A stretch of DNA of 64,000 nt from Rhodospirillaceae bacterium (GTDB taxonomy: Bacteria > Pseudomonadota > Alphaproteobacteria > Reyranellales > Reyranellaceae). Below are positions 53,167-62,115 of the stretch, in pieces. The stretch covers positions 62,001 to 126,000 of the forward strand of contig WOUR01000002.1 in assembly GCA_009772935.1 (NCBI GenBank). The letters are read 5' to 3'. Position numbers and translations under genes: made by a program. Every line of letters starts with the position of its first letter. The stretch's first letter is position 1. The notes beneath the pieces were generated by a model that searched no databases, was not told where the DNA came from, and was given only the letters and a program-made list of their open reading frames with translations.

Positions 53167-53265
53167 GGAGGTCGCGCAGCGACCGTCTCGAAGGATGGGC
53201 AACTGACGCTGTGCTCGTGCCCACCCTTCGAGACGCGCACCTTCGGCGCGCTCCTCAGGGTGAGG
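53156..53265. repeat. REP-like inverted pair (family 1, copy 4)
   Basis: Unit A 53156-53202: CATCCTGAGGAG, stem GGTCGC-GCA-GCGACC, CGTCTCGAAGGATG. Unit B 53220-53265: CCACCCTTCGAGACG, stem GCGC-ACCTTCG-GCGC, CTCCTCAGGGTG. Unit A contains the tlyA stop codon TGA (53164-53166). Confidence 0.87.
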
Positions 53266-53310
53266 TCGTTCTTGAATGCTGCAATTGCCTTGGTCGCGCC
53301 GGCAATGACC

Positions 53311-54273
53311 TTAGCGGACCGCGTGTGTCACTCTGAACTTGTTGTTGTCGGCCAACGTCTCGAACGACGCGAAGTTCGCCTTCAACAGCGGCTCGTAGGG
53401 CAGGCCGCGGTTGGCGACCATGTAGAAGCGGCCGCCGGGTTTGAGGGCGCGGGCCGCGACGGCGATGAAGCCCTGGCCGAGCGCCGGTTCGGCGGCGCGG
53501 CCGGCGTGGAAGGGCGGGTTGCAGACGATCGCGTCGTAGGTCGCGGGCGCAGCCTCGTTGATCAGATCGAGCCAGTGGAACGTCGCGCGCGGGTCCGTGA
53601 CGTTCGCCCGGCTCGCTTCGACCGCACGATGCTCGGCGTCGATACCGTCGACCTTCGTGACGGCAGGACCGGTGGCGAGGACGTGCCGCGTCAGGAAGCC
53701 CCAGCCGCAGCCGAAATCGGCCACATGGCCTGAGAGGTCGTGCGGAAGATGGGTCGCCAGGAGAGCGGACCCGTCGTCGACGTGATCCCAAGAGAAGATC
53801 CCAGGCTGGCTCAGCCAGGAGCCATCGCCGACCGGCTGCAAGGTCGCAAGCTTCTGCCAGTAATCGGGTGGTGTGCGGTCGCCCTTCGCGAACCAGAAAA
53901 CGCGGCTATGGAACTTCGAGAGCGTGTCGACGCCGCCGAAAGCCTTGCCGACATGCTTCTCGAGGCTCGCCGCCCCGTCGTCGTTGGCGCCGGCACAGAC
54001 CAGCGTGCCGCCCGGCGCGAGCAGTGCCCAGCCGCGCGCGATGTTGGCGAAGTTCTCTTCCTTGTGCTTGGTCAGCAGCACGAGACCCAGTTCGTGCCCA
54101 CCGCCCTCCAGCCGGGGCACGGCGTGCTTCAGGCGCAGATAGGCCGGCCGGAACGACTGCTCCGCGTCGATTTCCGCGAACGGCGGATCCTCGGCGCGCA
54201 GGAAGAACGCCCGCCTCTCGGTGAGCGCTCCGGTATCGAAGGCGTGGGCGAGGGCGCGTGTCGCCTGGCTCAC
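53311..54273 (-). CDS. Class I methyltransferase, RsmC-like
   Basis: 320 aa. Two-domain RsmC-like layout: an N-terminal pseudo-methyltransferase region and a C-terminal catalytic domain with VADFGCGWGFLTRHVLA (motif I) and the NPPF motif in VCNPPFHAG. RsmC methylates G1207 of 16S rRNA; actual target here is inferred. GTG start overlaps the alcohol dehydrogenase stop (GTGA), so the two form an operon. Confidence 0.88.
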   Translation of the reverse strand: MSQATRALAHAFDTGALTERRAFFLRAEDPPFAEIDAEQSFRPAYLRLKHAVPRLEGGGHELGLVLLTKHKEENFANIARGWALLAPGGTLVCAGANDDGAASLEKHVGKAFGGVDTLSKFHSRVFWFAKGDRTPPDYWQKLATLQPVGDGSWLSQPGIFSWDHVDDGSALLATHLPHDLSGHVADFGCGWGFLTRHVLATGPAVTKVDGIDAEHRAVEASRANVTDPRATFHWLDLINEAAPATYDAIVCNPPFHAGRAAEPALGQGFIAVAARALKPGGRFYMVANRGLPYEPLLKANFASFETLADNNKFRVTHAVR

Positions 54274-55322
54274 GGTACGAGGACGGCCCGCCCCATGATC
54301 AGGCCCTTGCGCAGTTCCTGTAGCGTCGAGTCGGCCTCGTCGAGCGCGCGCTTGACGACCGGCACCGGCGTCACCTTGCCGGCGGTGACGAGGTCCATCA
54401 TCTCCTTCATCTCACCCGGGCTGCCGGTGACGGAACCCACGATCTGGCAGCCGGTGAAGGCGAACATCGGCATGGGCAGCGAAAAGGTGCCGCCGAACAG
54501 GCCGACGACGATCAGCCGGCCGCCGCGGGCCAGCGCCTTGACGCCGAACTGCGCAGTGCTCTCGGCGCCGACGAAGTCGATCGCCGCGCCCACGCCGGTG
54601 CCCCCAGTCAGCTCGAAGACCTTCTTGCGGGCGTCCTTGTCGCGCGGATCGATCGCGGCGACCGCGCCGTTGTCGAGCGCCAGCTTGCGCTTGTTCTCGT
54701 CGATGTCCGCCACGATCGGCGCACGGCCCAGCACCGATTGGGCGAACTTCACCCCCATCAGGCCGACGCCGCCGGCGCCGATCACCAGGATGGGCTTGCC
54801 GGCATCCTCGCCGACGGCCTTCTTCACCGCGCTGAAGGCGGTGATGCCGGAGCAGGCATAGAGGCAGGCCAGCTCGGTCGGGATGTCGCCGTAGGGATAG
54901 AGATACCTGGCGTCCGGCACGAGGACATGGTCGGCATAGCCGCCATCCTTGTTGACGCCCAGCGCCCGCGGGGCGGGGCAGAGATGCTCACGGCCGTTGG
55001 TGCAGTACCAGCAGGTACCGCAGCCGATCCACGGATAGACCACGGCCTTGTCGCCGACCTTGGCGCCCTTGGCGTCGGGGCCCAGCGCCACGACCTCGCC
55101 CACGATCTCGTGGCCCATGGTGCGCGGCGGATTCATCGTCTTCTGCGTCGACACCTTGTTGCCGCCGCCCATGTCGAAGAAGCCTTCCCACAGGTGCACG
55201 TCGCTGTGGCAGACGCCGGCGGCCGTGACCTTGACCAGAACTTCGGCACCCTGCGGCGCCGGATTGCTCTCTTCGACCTTCTGCAGGGGCTGGCCGAACT
55301 CGACGACCTTGTAGCTCTTCAT
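54270..55322 (-). CDS. Zinc-dependent alcohol dehydrogenase
   Basis: 350-aa medium-chain dehydrogenase. Catalytic zinc site CHSDVHLWEG and GHEIVGEV; structural zinc cysteines IGCGTCWYCTNGREHLC; NAD loop VIGAGGVGLMGVK. ATG 55322 preceded by GGAGAAG. Divergent from the transporter operon across 203 nt with tandem palindromes. Confidence 0.92.
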   Translation of the reverse strand: MKSYKVVEFGQPLQKVEESNPAPQGAEVLVKVTAAGVCHSDVHLWEGFFDMGGGNKVSTQKTMNPPRTMGHEIVGEVVALGPDAKGAKVGDKAVVYPWIGCGTCWYCTNGREHLCPAPRALGVNKDGGYADHVLVPDARYLYPYGDIPTELACLYACSGITAFSAVKKAVGEDAGKPILVIGAGGVGLMGVKFAQSVLGRAPIVADIDENKRKLALDNGAVAAIDPRDKDARKKVFELTGGTGVGAAIDFVGAESTAQFGVKALARGGRLIVVGLFGGTFSLPMPMFAFTGCQIVGSVTGSPGEMKEMMDLVTAGKVTPVPVVKRALDEADSTLQELRKGLIMGRAVLVP

Positions 55323-55425
55323 TGGGACTTCTCCGTTGCGAACCCGGGCGGAGAATAGGCCGAAAGACGCGCCGCGTCTGCGTGGACCATGAGGCCTCGA
55401 ATCCCGCAGAACGAGACGGTTCAAT

Positions 55426-55446
55426 AGTTTCGAAAGTTTCGAAAAT
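55426..55446. promoter_or_regulatory. Tandem TTTCGAAA palindromes, candidate operator
   Basis: Two perfect TTTCGAAA palindromes at 55428-55435 and 55437-55444, centres 9 bp apart, in the gap between the alcohol dehydrogenase and transporter genes. The spacing of roughly one helical turn suits a dimeric regulator such as a GntR or LacI type. Regulator not identified; the GntR gene at 60056 is a candidate. Confidence 0.45.
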
Positions 55447-55525
55447 CCAATTTACTTACGAGGATCGATGCGCCACGATCCGTTTCAACGACGCCAGAAC
55501 AAACAAGCGTCGAAGGAGGAAACAG

Positions 55526-56746
55526 ATGCGCGAGCGGATGGGCTCATGGCCTCGTCGCCATGTCTTGGCTGGATTGATGGGCGCGACGGCAATGCTTGCG
55601 GCCCCGGCGATCGTCCGGGCGGCGCCCTCGGGCAAGCCGGTGAGGGTGGGCGGCACGCTCTCGCTGACGGGGTTCCTTGCGCAGACCGCGGTCATCCACA
55701 AGATCGCCTCCGAGATCATGGTGGAGGAGATCAACAGCCGCGACGGCTTCCTCGGCCGGCCCGTCGAGTACGTGCTGCTCGACGACCAGTCGAAGCCCGA
55801 CGTGGCGCGCAGCCTCTACGAGAAGCTGATCACCGTCGACAAGGTCGACCTCATCCAGGGCCCCTATGCGACGGCGCCGATCCTGGCGGCAATGGGCGTG
55901 GCCCAGCGCTACGGCAAGGTCATCATCCAGAGCAGCATGGGCATCCCCAAGCTGCAGACCTACGACATGGCCTTTCCGGCGACGCCGTTCGGGCCGGAGC
56001 CCGACAAGAGCTATCCCAACGTGATCCTGGATGCGATGGCGAGCCTCCCGGCACCGCCCAAGACCATGGTGGTCCTGACCAGCAAATTCCCGTCGGCGCA
56101 GTTCATGGCGCAGGGCATGAAGACCGAGGCCGAGAAGCGTGGCGTGAAGGTGCCCCTCTATCTCGAATATGAGGCCGGCAACCGCGACTTCGGCGCCATC
56201 GCCGCGCGCGTGAAGGAGGCCAACGCCGACTTCCTGTGGGTCGGATCGCTGGGTCTGGAGAGCAACCAGATCCTCGAGGCGCTGCGCAAGCTCGACTACA
56301 CGCCCAAGGGCAGCTTCCATCTCTATCCTGCGCCGGGGCCGCTGGCATTGTCGCCCGACGGCAATCTCGCCTGGTCGTCGACCTTTCTCGAACCGGACGA
56401 GCCGTTCATGAGCCGGCCGGGTGTCGCCAGGATCGCGGCGGCCTACAAAGAGCGCGCCACCAAGGCGAACCTGCCCTATCCGCACATCGATGCGCAGGCT
56501 GCCGGCATGGTCTCGGAGTGGCAGATCCTCGAGCAGGGCGTGAACGGCGCCAAGAGCCTCGAGGACAAGCAGATCGCGGCGTTCCTGAAGAAGAACGTGG
56601 TCACCACGATCTACGGGCCGCTCAAGTTCGACGGACTCTACAATCACGGCGCGCCGGCGCAGCTCATCCGGCAGGTGCAGAACAAGCAATGGAAGGTCGT
56701 CTGGCCCAGGGAGTTCGCGGCGCCCGGCGTGAAGCTGCTGCCGTAG
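55526..56746 (+). CDS. Branched-chain-type ABC transporter substrate-binding protein
   Basis: 406 aa. Twin-arginine-like signal MRERMGSWPRRHVLAGLMGATAMLAAPAIVRA precedes a periplasmic Leu/Ile/Val-binding-type domain (VGGTLSLTGFLAQ, DDQSKPDVARSLYEKLI). GGAGGA sits 5 nt before ATG 55526. It starts a transporter set: livH (6 nt later), livMG, livF. Ligand is probably an aromatic or other carboxylic acid, not necessarily leucine. Confidence 0.9.
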   Translation: MRERMGSWPRRHVLAGLMGATAMLAAPAIVRAAPSGKPVRVGGTLSLTGFLAQTAVIHKIASEIMVEEINSRDGFLGRPVEYVLLDDQSKPDVARSLYEKLITVDKVDLIQGPYATAPILAAMGVAQRYGKVIIQSSMGIPKLQTYDMAFPATPFGPEPDKSYPNVILDAMASLPAPPKTMVVLTSKFPSAQFMAQGMKTEAEKRGVKVPLYLEYEAGNRDFGAIAARVKEANADFLWVGSLGLESNQILEALRKLDYTPKGSFHLYPAPGPLALSPDGNLAWSSTFLEPDEPFMSRPGVARIAAAYKERATKANLPYPHIDAQAAGMVSEWQILEQGVNGAKSLEDKQIAAFLKKNVVTTIYGPLKFDGLYNHGAPAQLIRQVQNKQWKVVWPREFAAPGVKLLP

Positions 56747-56752
56747 CGACTG

Positions 56753-57604
56753 ATGCCAAGTGCCACGCTTCTCGGCCAGGCGCTGATCTCGGGCGTGCTG
56801 GCGGGCGGTATGTATGGATTGCTGGCGCTGGGCCTCAGCCTGAGCTGGGGCCTGCTGCGGCTGGTCAATCTCAGCCATTTCGCGCTGGCCTTCCTCGCGG
56901 CCTACCTGACCTACGAGCTGGGCACGACCTATCACGTGGCCCCATGGTGGTCGGTGCTGCTCATCGTGCCGGCGATGTTCGCCATCGGCCTGGCGCAGCA
57001 CTGGGTGTTCGTCCGCTTCAAGGTGAACGAGCTGGGCTCGCTGCTGATCACCTTCAGCTTCGCCGTCATGCTCGAGGTCGGCATCCAGCTCTACTGGACG
57101 GCGGACTACCGCCGTTTCGAGACTCATTATGCGACCTGGTCGATCAAGGCCGGGCCGTTCTACATCCCGGTGCTGGAGCTGATCCTGTGCCTGGTGGCGG
57201 GCGTGCTGGCCTGGGGCACCTGGCTGTGGTTGCGCAGGACCTATGTCGGCAAGGCGTTGCGGGCTAGCGCGGAGGATGCCGACATCGCCGCCGCCTACGG
57301 CGTCGATCATCGCAGGCTCGCCTATCTGCTCTCGGGTATCGGAGCGGCTTATGCCGGGGTCGCCGGCACCTTCATCGCGCTGATCGCGACCCTCGCACCA
57401 GCCCAGATCTGGGCGTGGCTCGGAGTCGTCTTCGCGGTGGTGATCATCGGCCGGCTCGGCAATCCGCTGGGCGCACTGCTCGCCGGCCTGCTGATCGGTG
57501 CCAGCGAGTCGATCGCCATGGCGGTCCTCAGCCCCGCCTGGGCGCCGGTCGTCTCCTTCTCCGTGCTGATCGCCATCCTGCTGTGGGATCCGGAATGGTC
57601 ATGA
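56753..57604 (+). CDS. livH: Branched-chain-type ABC permease LivH
   Basis: 283-aa integral membrane permease with about eight helices. The LivH motifs include LAGGMYGLLALGLSLSWGLLRLVNLSHFAL, GLAQHWVFVRFKVNE, and the cytoplasmic ALRASAEDADIAAAYGVD (EAA-like loop). Its stop overlaps the next gene's ATG (ATGA). Confidence 0.93.
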   Translation: MPSATLLGQALISGVLAGGMYGLLALGLSLSWGLLRLVNLSHFALAFLAAYLTYELGTTYHVAPWWSVLLIVPAMFAIGLAQHWVFVRFKVNELGSLLITFSFAVMLEVGIQLYWTADYRRFETHYATWSIKAGPFYIPVLELILCLVAGVLAWGTWLWLRRTYVGKALRASAEDADIAAAYGVDHRRLAYLLSGIGAAYAGVAGTFIALIATLAPAQIWAWLGVVFAVVIIGRLGNPLGALLAGLLIGASESIAMAVLSPAWAPVVSFSVLIAILLWDPEWS

Positions 57605-59349
57605 CGGCCGGGCAGACCCTTCCCAAGGCCGCCGCGGCGCTGGGCATCGTGGCCTTCGCGATCCTGCCGACAGCGGGGCTGCCGGCCTTCTACGATTCGT
57701 TCTTCTATCTCGTCTTCTTCTGGATCTCGCTGTCGACGAGCTGGGCATTGCTCTCGGGCTTCGCCGGCTATTTCAGCCTGGGCCATGCCGCCTTCTTCGG
57801 CGTCGGCATGTATACGACCGCGACGCTGACGACCAAGGCGGACGTGCCGTTCCTCATGACGGTGCCGATCGCCGCGGCGATGGCGGCCCTGCTGGGCGTC
57901 GGCATCGGCGCGGTGGTGTTCCGCATGAAGCGGCTGCGGGGCGAACTGTTCGCGCTGCTCACGCTCGCGGTCACCTTCGTGATCGCCACTATTACCCTCA
58001 ACACGCCGATCGACGGCGGCGCCGGCGTGTTCATGAGCGCCGTGCCGATGCCGCACCTGATGCCAACCCAGACCAGCACGATCTACGTGCTGGGCTTCGC
58101 GATGTGCGTGCTCACGCTCGGCATCGCCTGGTGGGTGGCTCACTCACGTCTCGGGCTCGGCCTCTTCGCGATCCATGACGACGAGGACGTCGCCGAGGCC
58201 AAGGGCGTGCCGACGTTTCGCTACAAGCTGATCGCCTTTGCCCTGTCGGCCGGCATTGCCGGTGCGGTGGGCGGCATCCACGCGATGTATGTCGGCTTCC
58301 TCACGGTTGCCGGCACGTTCGAACTCACGGTGCCGCTCTATGTCGTGCTGATGAGCGTGCTGGGCGGCTCGCGCAGCTGGTTCGGTCCGGCGATCGGCGC
58401 CACGGTCATCACGGCGCTGCTTTATGCCTTCATCAGCGGCGGCGAGGCGATGGTTGGTCGCGCCGTGGTCGGCCTGATCCTGATTCTCGCCATCCTGTGG
58501 CTGCCCGACGGCGTCGTGCCGGCGATCCAGGCGTGGCTGAAGCGCCGACGGCCCGTCGAGGAGAAGGTGCATGCCGCCGTGGTGCCCGTCGTGCCGGCCA
58601 CGCTACCGCAGATCGGCACGCGCAACATCCTCGAGGCGAGGGGAGCGGCCAAGCGGTTCGGCGGCCTGCAGGCGCTGGCGGGCGTCGATCTCGACGTGCG
58701 CGAGGGGGAAATCCTCGGGTTGGTTGGACCGAATGGTTCCGGCAAGACGACCCTGATCAACGTCATCTCGGGCTTCTATCCGCTGACCGGCGGCACGATC
58801 ACGGTCGACGGGGCGGAGATCGGCCATCTGCCGGCACACGAGATCGCCCGCCGCGGCGTGGCGCGCACCTACCAGATCCCGCGACCGTTCGCGAACATGA
58901 CCGTGCTCGACAACGTGTCGATGGCCGCGACCTTCGGCGGGCCGCCGCGCATGGCGGCCGAGATCAGCGACGAGGCGCTGCACTGGATCGGCTTCACCGG
59001 CCTCGCCGGCAAGGAAGAGGCGCTGCCGGCCGAGCTGAACCTGCACGAGCGCAAGTTTCTCGAACTGGCCCGCGCGCTGGCGGCCAAGCCCAAGCTGCTG
59101 CTGCTCGACGAGGTCCTGTCGGGGCTCAATCCCGCCGAGGTCGACAATGCCATCCGGCTGGTACGCGCGATCCGGGCACAGGGCGCCACGATCGTGTTCG
59201 TCGAGCACCTCATGCGGGCCGTGGTCGAGCTTTCGGACCGGGTTGCCGTCCTGAACGAGGGCAAGCTCTTCGCCCTGGGCGCCCCGCGCGAGGTCATGCG
59301 AGATCCAAGGGTTGTCAGCATCTATCTCGGCAAAGCCTATGCTGCTTGA
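57601..59349 (+). CDS. Fused LivM permease and LivG ATPase
   Basis: 582 aa. Permease (1-~310) with WALLSGFAGYFSLGHAAFFGVG and the LFAIHDDEDVAEAKGVP coupling loop; ATPase (~340-582) with Walker A GPNGSGKT, Walker B LLLLDEVLSGLNPAE and switch EHLMR. The signature loop is LNLHERK, with no LSGGQ, a variant known in this ATPase group. Fusion of LivM and LivG in one chain is less common than separate genes. ATGA overlap upstream; livF overlaps by 11 nt. Confidence 0.92.
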   Translation: MTAGQTLPKAAAALGIVAFAILPTAGLPAFYDSFFYLVFFWISLSTSWALLSGFAGYFSLGHAAFFGVGMYTTATLTTKADVPFLMTVPIAAAMAALLGVGIGAVVFRMKRLRGELFALLTLAVTFVIATITLNTPIDGGAGVFMSAVPMPHLMPTQTSTIYVLGFAMCVLTLGIAWWVAHSRLGLGLFAIHDDEDVAEAKGVPTFRYKLIAFALSAGIAGAVGGIHAMYVGFLTVAGTFELTVPLYVVLMSVLGGSRSWFGPAIGATVITALLYAFISGGEAMVGRAVVGLILILAILWLPDGVVPAIQAWLKRRRPVEEKVHAAVVPVVPATLPQIGTRNILEARGAAKRFGGLQALAGVDLDVREGEILGLVGPNGSGKTTLINVISGFYPLTGGTITVDGAEIGHLPAHEIARRGVARTYQIPRPFANMTVLDNVSMAATFGGPPRMAAEISDEALHWIGFTGLAGKEEALPAELNLHERKFLELARALAAKPKLLLLDEVLSGLNPAEVDNAIRLVRAIRAQGATIVFVEHLMRAVVELSDRVAVLNEGKLFALGAPREVMRDPRVVSIYLGKAYAA

Positions 59350-60046
59350 GGTCCGCAACCTCCATGTCGGATACGGCGACGCATCTGCCGTCTGGGACGT
59401 CTCGCTCGACGTCGATGCCGGCGAGATCGTCTCGGTGATCGGGCCCAACGGCGCCGGCAAGACGACCCTGATCAATGCCATCGCCGGCATGCTGCGCTGC
59501 CGGCAGGGCGAGCTGCGCTTCGACGGCGCCGACATGAAGCGCGTGCGCGCCCACGGCTATTGCGGCCACGGCATCGCCCTCGTGCCCGAGGGCCGACGGC
59601 TGTTCACCAAGATGACGGTCGAGGAGAATCTCGAACTGGGCTGCTATTTGCCCGGGCCGCGGGCGGCGCGGGCGCAGTCGCTGGAACGTGTCTACGATCT
59701 TTTCCCGATCCTGCGCCAGAAGCGCAGCCAGCCGGCCGGTGAGCTGTCCGGCGGGCAGCAGCAGATGGTGGCGATCGGGCGGGCCCTCATGGCGCAGCCC
59801 CGCATCGTCCTGTTCGACGAGCCGTCACTGGGCCTCGCGCCGACCATCGTCGACGACATGTTCGACATCATCGTCCGTGTGCGCGACGAGGGCGCCGCCG
59901 TGCTGCTGGTCGAGCAGAACGTGGTGAAGGCCCTGAGCGTCGCCGACCGCGCCTATGTGCTGGAGCAGGGGCGTATCGTGGCCACTGGGCTGCCCGATGA
60001 GCTACTGAAGCAGCCGCACATCCGCGAAGCCTACCTGGGAGTTTGA
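59339..60046 (+). CDS. livF: Branched-chain-type ABC ATPase LivF
   Basis: 235-aa second ATPase. Walker A GPNGAGKTTL, Walker B IVLFDEPSLGLAP, full LSGGQQQMVAIGRAL signature. ATG 59339 lies inside the previous gene's end (11-nt overlap), coupling translation. Pairs with the fused ATPase to power uptake. Confidence 0.94.
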   Translation: MLLEVRNLHVGYGDASAVWDVSLDVDAGEIVSVIGPNGAGKTTLINAIAGMLRCRQGELRFDGADMKRVRAHGYCGHGIALVPEGRRLFTKMTVEENLELGCYLPGPRAARAQSLERVYDLFPILRQKRSQPAGELSGGQQQMVAIGRALMAQPRIVLFDEPSLGLAPTIVDDMFDIIVRVRDEGAAVLLVEQNVVKALSVADRAYVLEQGRIVATGLPDELLKQPHIREAYLGV

Positions 60047-60055
60047 GGAGCCTTC

Positions 60056-60838
60056 ATGCCCAAAGTTCTGCCCGCCACCCCGTTCGAAGGCGCCAACGAG
60101 AACCTGGCGGCGACCACTGCGCCGCAGGATGTCAGCCGCGAGGATGCCGCGACCTTCGATGTCCTGCGCAAGATGCGCGAGGACATCCTGTGCTGCGTGC
60201 TGAAACCCGACCAGAAGCTGAAATTCGGCGAGCTGCGCCAGCGCTACGACACCAGCGTCGGCACGCTGCGCGAGGCCCTGTCGCATCTCGTGTCGGAAGG
60301 CCTTGCCCGCACCGAGGCGGGGCGCGGGTTTCAGGTTTCGCCGATCTCGCTGGCCGACTTCCTCGATCTCTCCGAACTTCGGGTCTACCTCGAGACCAAG
60401 ACCCTGGCCGACGCCATCCGCCATGGCACCGATGCCTGGGAGGCGGAGATCGTCAGCTCGCACTTCCTGCTGAGCAAGCTCGCCGCGCCCAGGCCAGACG
60501 ATCCTCTCTCGGTGAAGCAGGAGTGGGGCAAGCGCCACAAGCGCTATCACGACGCGCTGGTGGCGACCTGCCGTTCGCCCTGGTCGCTCCATTACCGCAG
60601 CGAGCTGTTCGACCAGGCCCGCCGCTACCACTGGCTGACCATGATCCACAGCCGGCTGCATCGCCGGAACGAGCATCTCGAGATCCGCGATGCCGTGCTG
60701 GCGCGCGATTCCGATCTCGCCTGCTCCCTGCTGGCGCAACACATCCGCACCACCGTCGAGCAGGCGGTGGCCGACGTCCCCGGATTGATCCGCGGCAATG
60801 CAAGGGTGCTCAAGCCCGGAAAACGCCGCAAGAGCTAG
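60056..60838 (+). CDS. GntR-family (FCD domain) transcriptional regulator
   Basis: 260 aa. Winged helix (about 38-110) with LKFGELRQRYDTSVGTLREALSHLVSEGLARTEAGRGFQVSPIS, then an FCD effector domain (LSELRVYLETKTLADAIRHG...) with conserved metal-binding histidines. Likely repressor of this cluster, sensing its substrate. It is the gene after livF, 9 nt away. Confidence 0.9.
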   Translation: MPKVLPATPFEGANENLAATTAPQDVSREDAATFDVLRKMREDILCCVLKPDQKLKFGELRQRYDTSVGTLREALSHLVSEGLARTEAGRGFQVSPISLADFLDLSELRVYLETKTLADAIRHGTDAWEAEIVSSHFLLSKLAAPRPDDPLSVKQEWGKRHKRYHDALVATCRSPWSLHYRSELFDQARRYHWLTMIHSRLHRRNEHLEIRDAVLARDSDLACSLLAQHIRTTVEQAVADVPGLIRGNARVLKPGKRRKS

Positions 60839-60849
60839 GAGGAAAAGCC

Positions 60850-62079
60850 ATGGACACGATTCAGAAGGCAGCGAGCTACGACGTCGGCGGCGTGCGCTAT
60901 CCGCGACCGTTCAAGATCCGCCGTCTCGGCCATTTCGGCTTCAACGTCGGCGACCTCGGGAAGGGGCTCGATTTCTATTCGCGGCTGCTCGGGTTCCGAG
61001 TCACCGACACACGCGATTTCTCCAAGGTGCCGGGGCGCGAGGAGATGGCGAAGCGAATGGCCGACCCGCGCATCGTCTTCATGAGCCACAACTCCGACCA
61101 TCACGCCTTCCTGCTGGCGCACAAGTCGCTGGGGGCGATCTTCGGCGACGACGCGGTCTCGCGAGACGTTACGGTCAACCAGATCACCTGGCAGGTCGGC
61201 ACGATGGACGAGGTCTTCGCGGCCGCCGACTATTTCCGCGAGCGCGACGTCGAGATCCGCCGGGTCGGCCGCGACATGCCGGGCAGCAACTGGCACACCT
61301 ACATCCGCGACCCCGATGGCCATACGGTCGAACTCTACTATGGCATGGAGCAGATCGGCTGGGACGGCCGGTCCAAGCCGGAGTCGATGTACTACCGCGC
61401 CTTTCGCGAAACGCCCGAGCTGCCGCAGATCTCCGAAGAGCAGGAGGTGCGCGACGCCATCGCCAAGGGCATCGACATCAATGCCGGCAACGTCATCCAG
61501 GACCGGACCGGGGAAGAGTACATCGTCGCCGGTACGCGGCTGCCGCGACCGTTCAAGATCACCAGCATCGGCCCGATGAGCCTGTTCGTGGCCGATGTCG
61601 GCGCATCGGAGGCCTTCTACACGCAGACGATGGGCTTCATCCGCACGGAGACCGTGACGTGGAAGGGCCATCGCTGCGTCTTCCTGCGCAACGGCAGCGA
61701 GCACCATTCGCTCTCGCTCTTCCCCAAGGCGCTCCGCGGCGAGCTGGGGCTGAACCCGGAGACGAGCTGCGCCTCGATGGGCGTCGAGGTCGGAAGCTAC
61801 CAGCAGCTTCGCGACGCCGTTTCCTTCCTGAAGAAGCACGGCGTGCAATTCACCGATTCCATCCCGCCCGAGCTCTATCCCGGCGTCGATTACGCCGCCC
61901 ACATCCTCGATCCGGCCGGCCATTGCATCATGCTGCATTACTACATGGAGCGCATCGGTTGGGACGGGAAACCGCGCCCGGCCGAACTGCGCCGCAAGGT
62001 CGGCAAGGAGTGGCCCGAGGCGATCGAGCCGATGAGCGATACCTACGCCGATCAGACGTTCATGGGACCGCTGGGATAA
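60850..62079 (+). CDS. Two-domain vicinal oxygen chelate (extradiol dioxygenase-like) protein
   Basis: 409 aa with two VOC modules. First module (~22-190) has a full H-H-E metal triad: H28 in RRLGHFGFNV, His in SDHHAFLLAH, Glu in HTVELYY. In the second (~235-390) the first ligand is replaced (SIGPMSLFV) though EHHSLSLF remains. In classical BphC-type enzymes the C-terminal module is catalytic, so this looks reversed. May cleave or isomerise a catechol-like compound. ATG 60850 preceded by AGGAGGA. Confidence 0.85.
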   Translation: MDTIQKAASYDVGGVRYPRPFKIRRLGHFGFNVGDLGKGLDFYSRLLGFRVTDTRDFSKVPGREEMAKRMADPRIVFMSHNSDHHAFLLAHKSLGAIFGDDAVSRDVTVNQITWQVGTMDEVFAAADYFRERDVEIRRVGRDMPGSNWHTYIRDPDGHTVELYYGMEQIGWDGRSKPESMYYRAFRETPELPQISEEQEVRDAIAKGIDINAGNVIQDRTGEEYIVAGTRLPRPFKITSIGPMSLFVADVGASEAFYTQTMGFIRTETVTWKGHRCVFLRNGSEHHSLSLFPKALRGELGLNPETSCASMGVEVGSYQQLRDAVSFLKKHGVQFTDSIPPELYPGVDYAAHILDPAGHCIMLHYYMERIGWDGKPRPAELRRKVGKEWPEAIEPMSDTYADQTFMGPLG

Positions 62080-62115
62080 CGACGGCCCAAAAGAAGGAAA
62101 GCAGGAGGAGGAAAC

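Noticed and set aside
57601-59349. Missing LSGGQ as evidence of a dead ATPase
   Set aside because: LivG-type ATPases with replaced signature loops occur and Walker A/B are intact, so I kept it as a variant.
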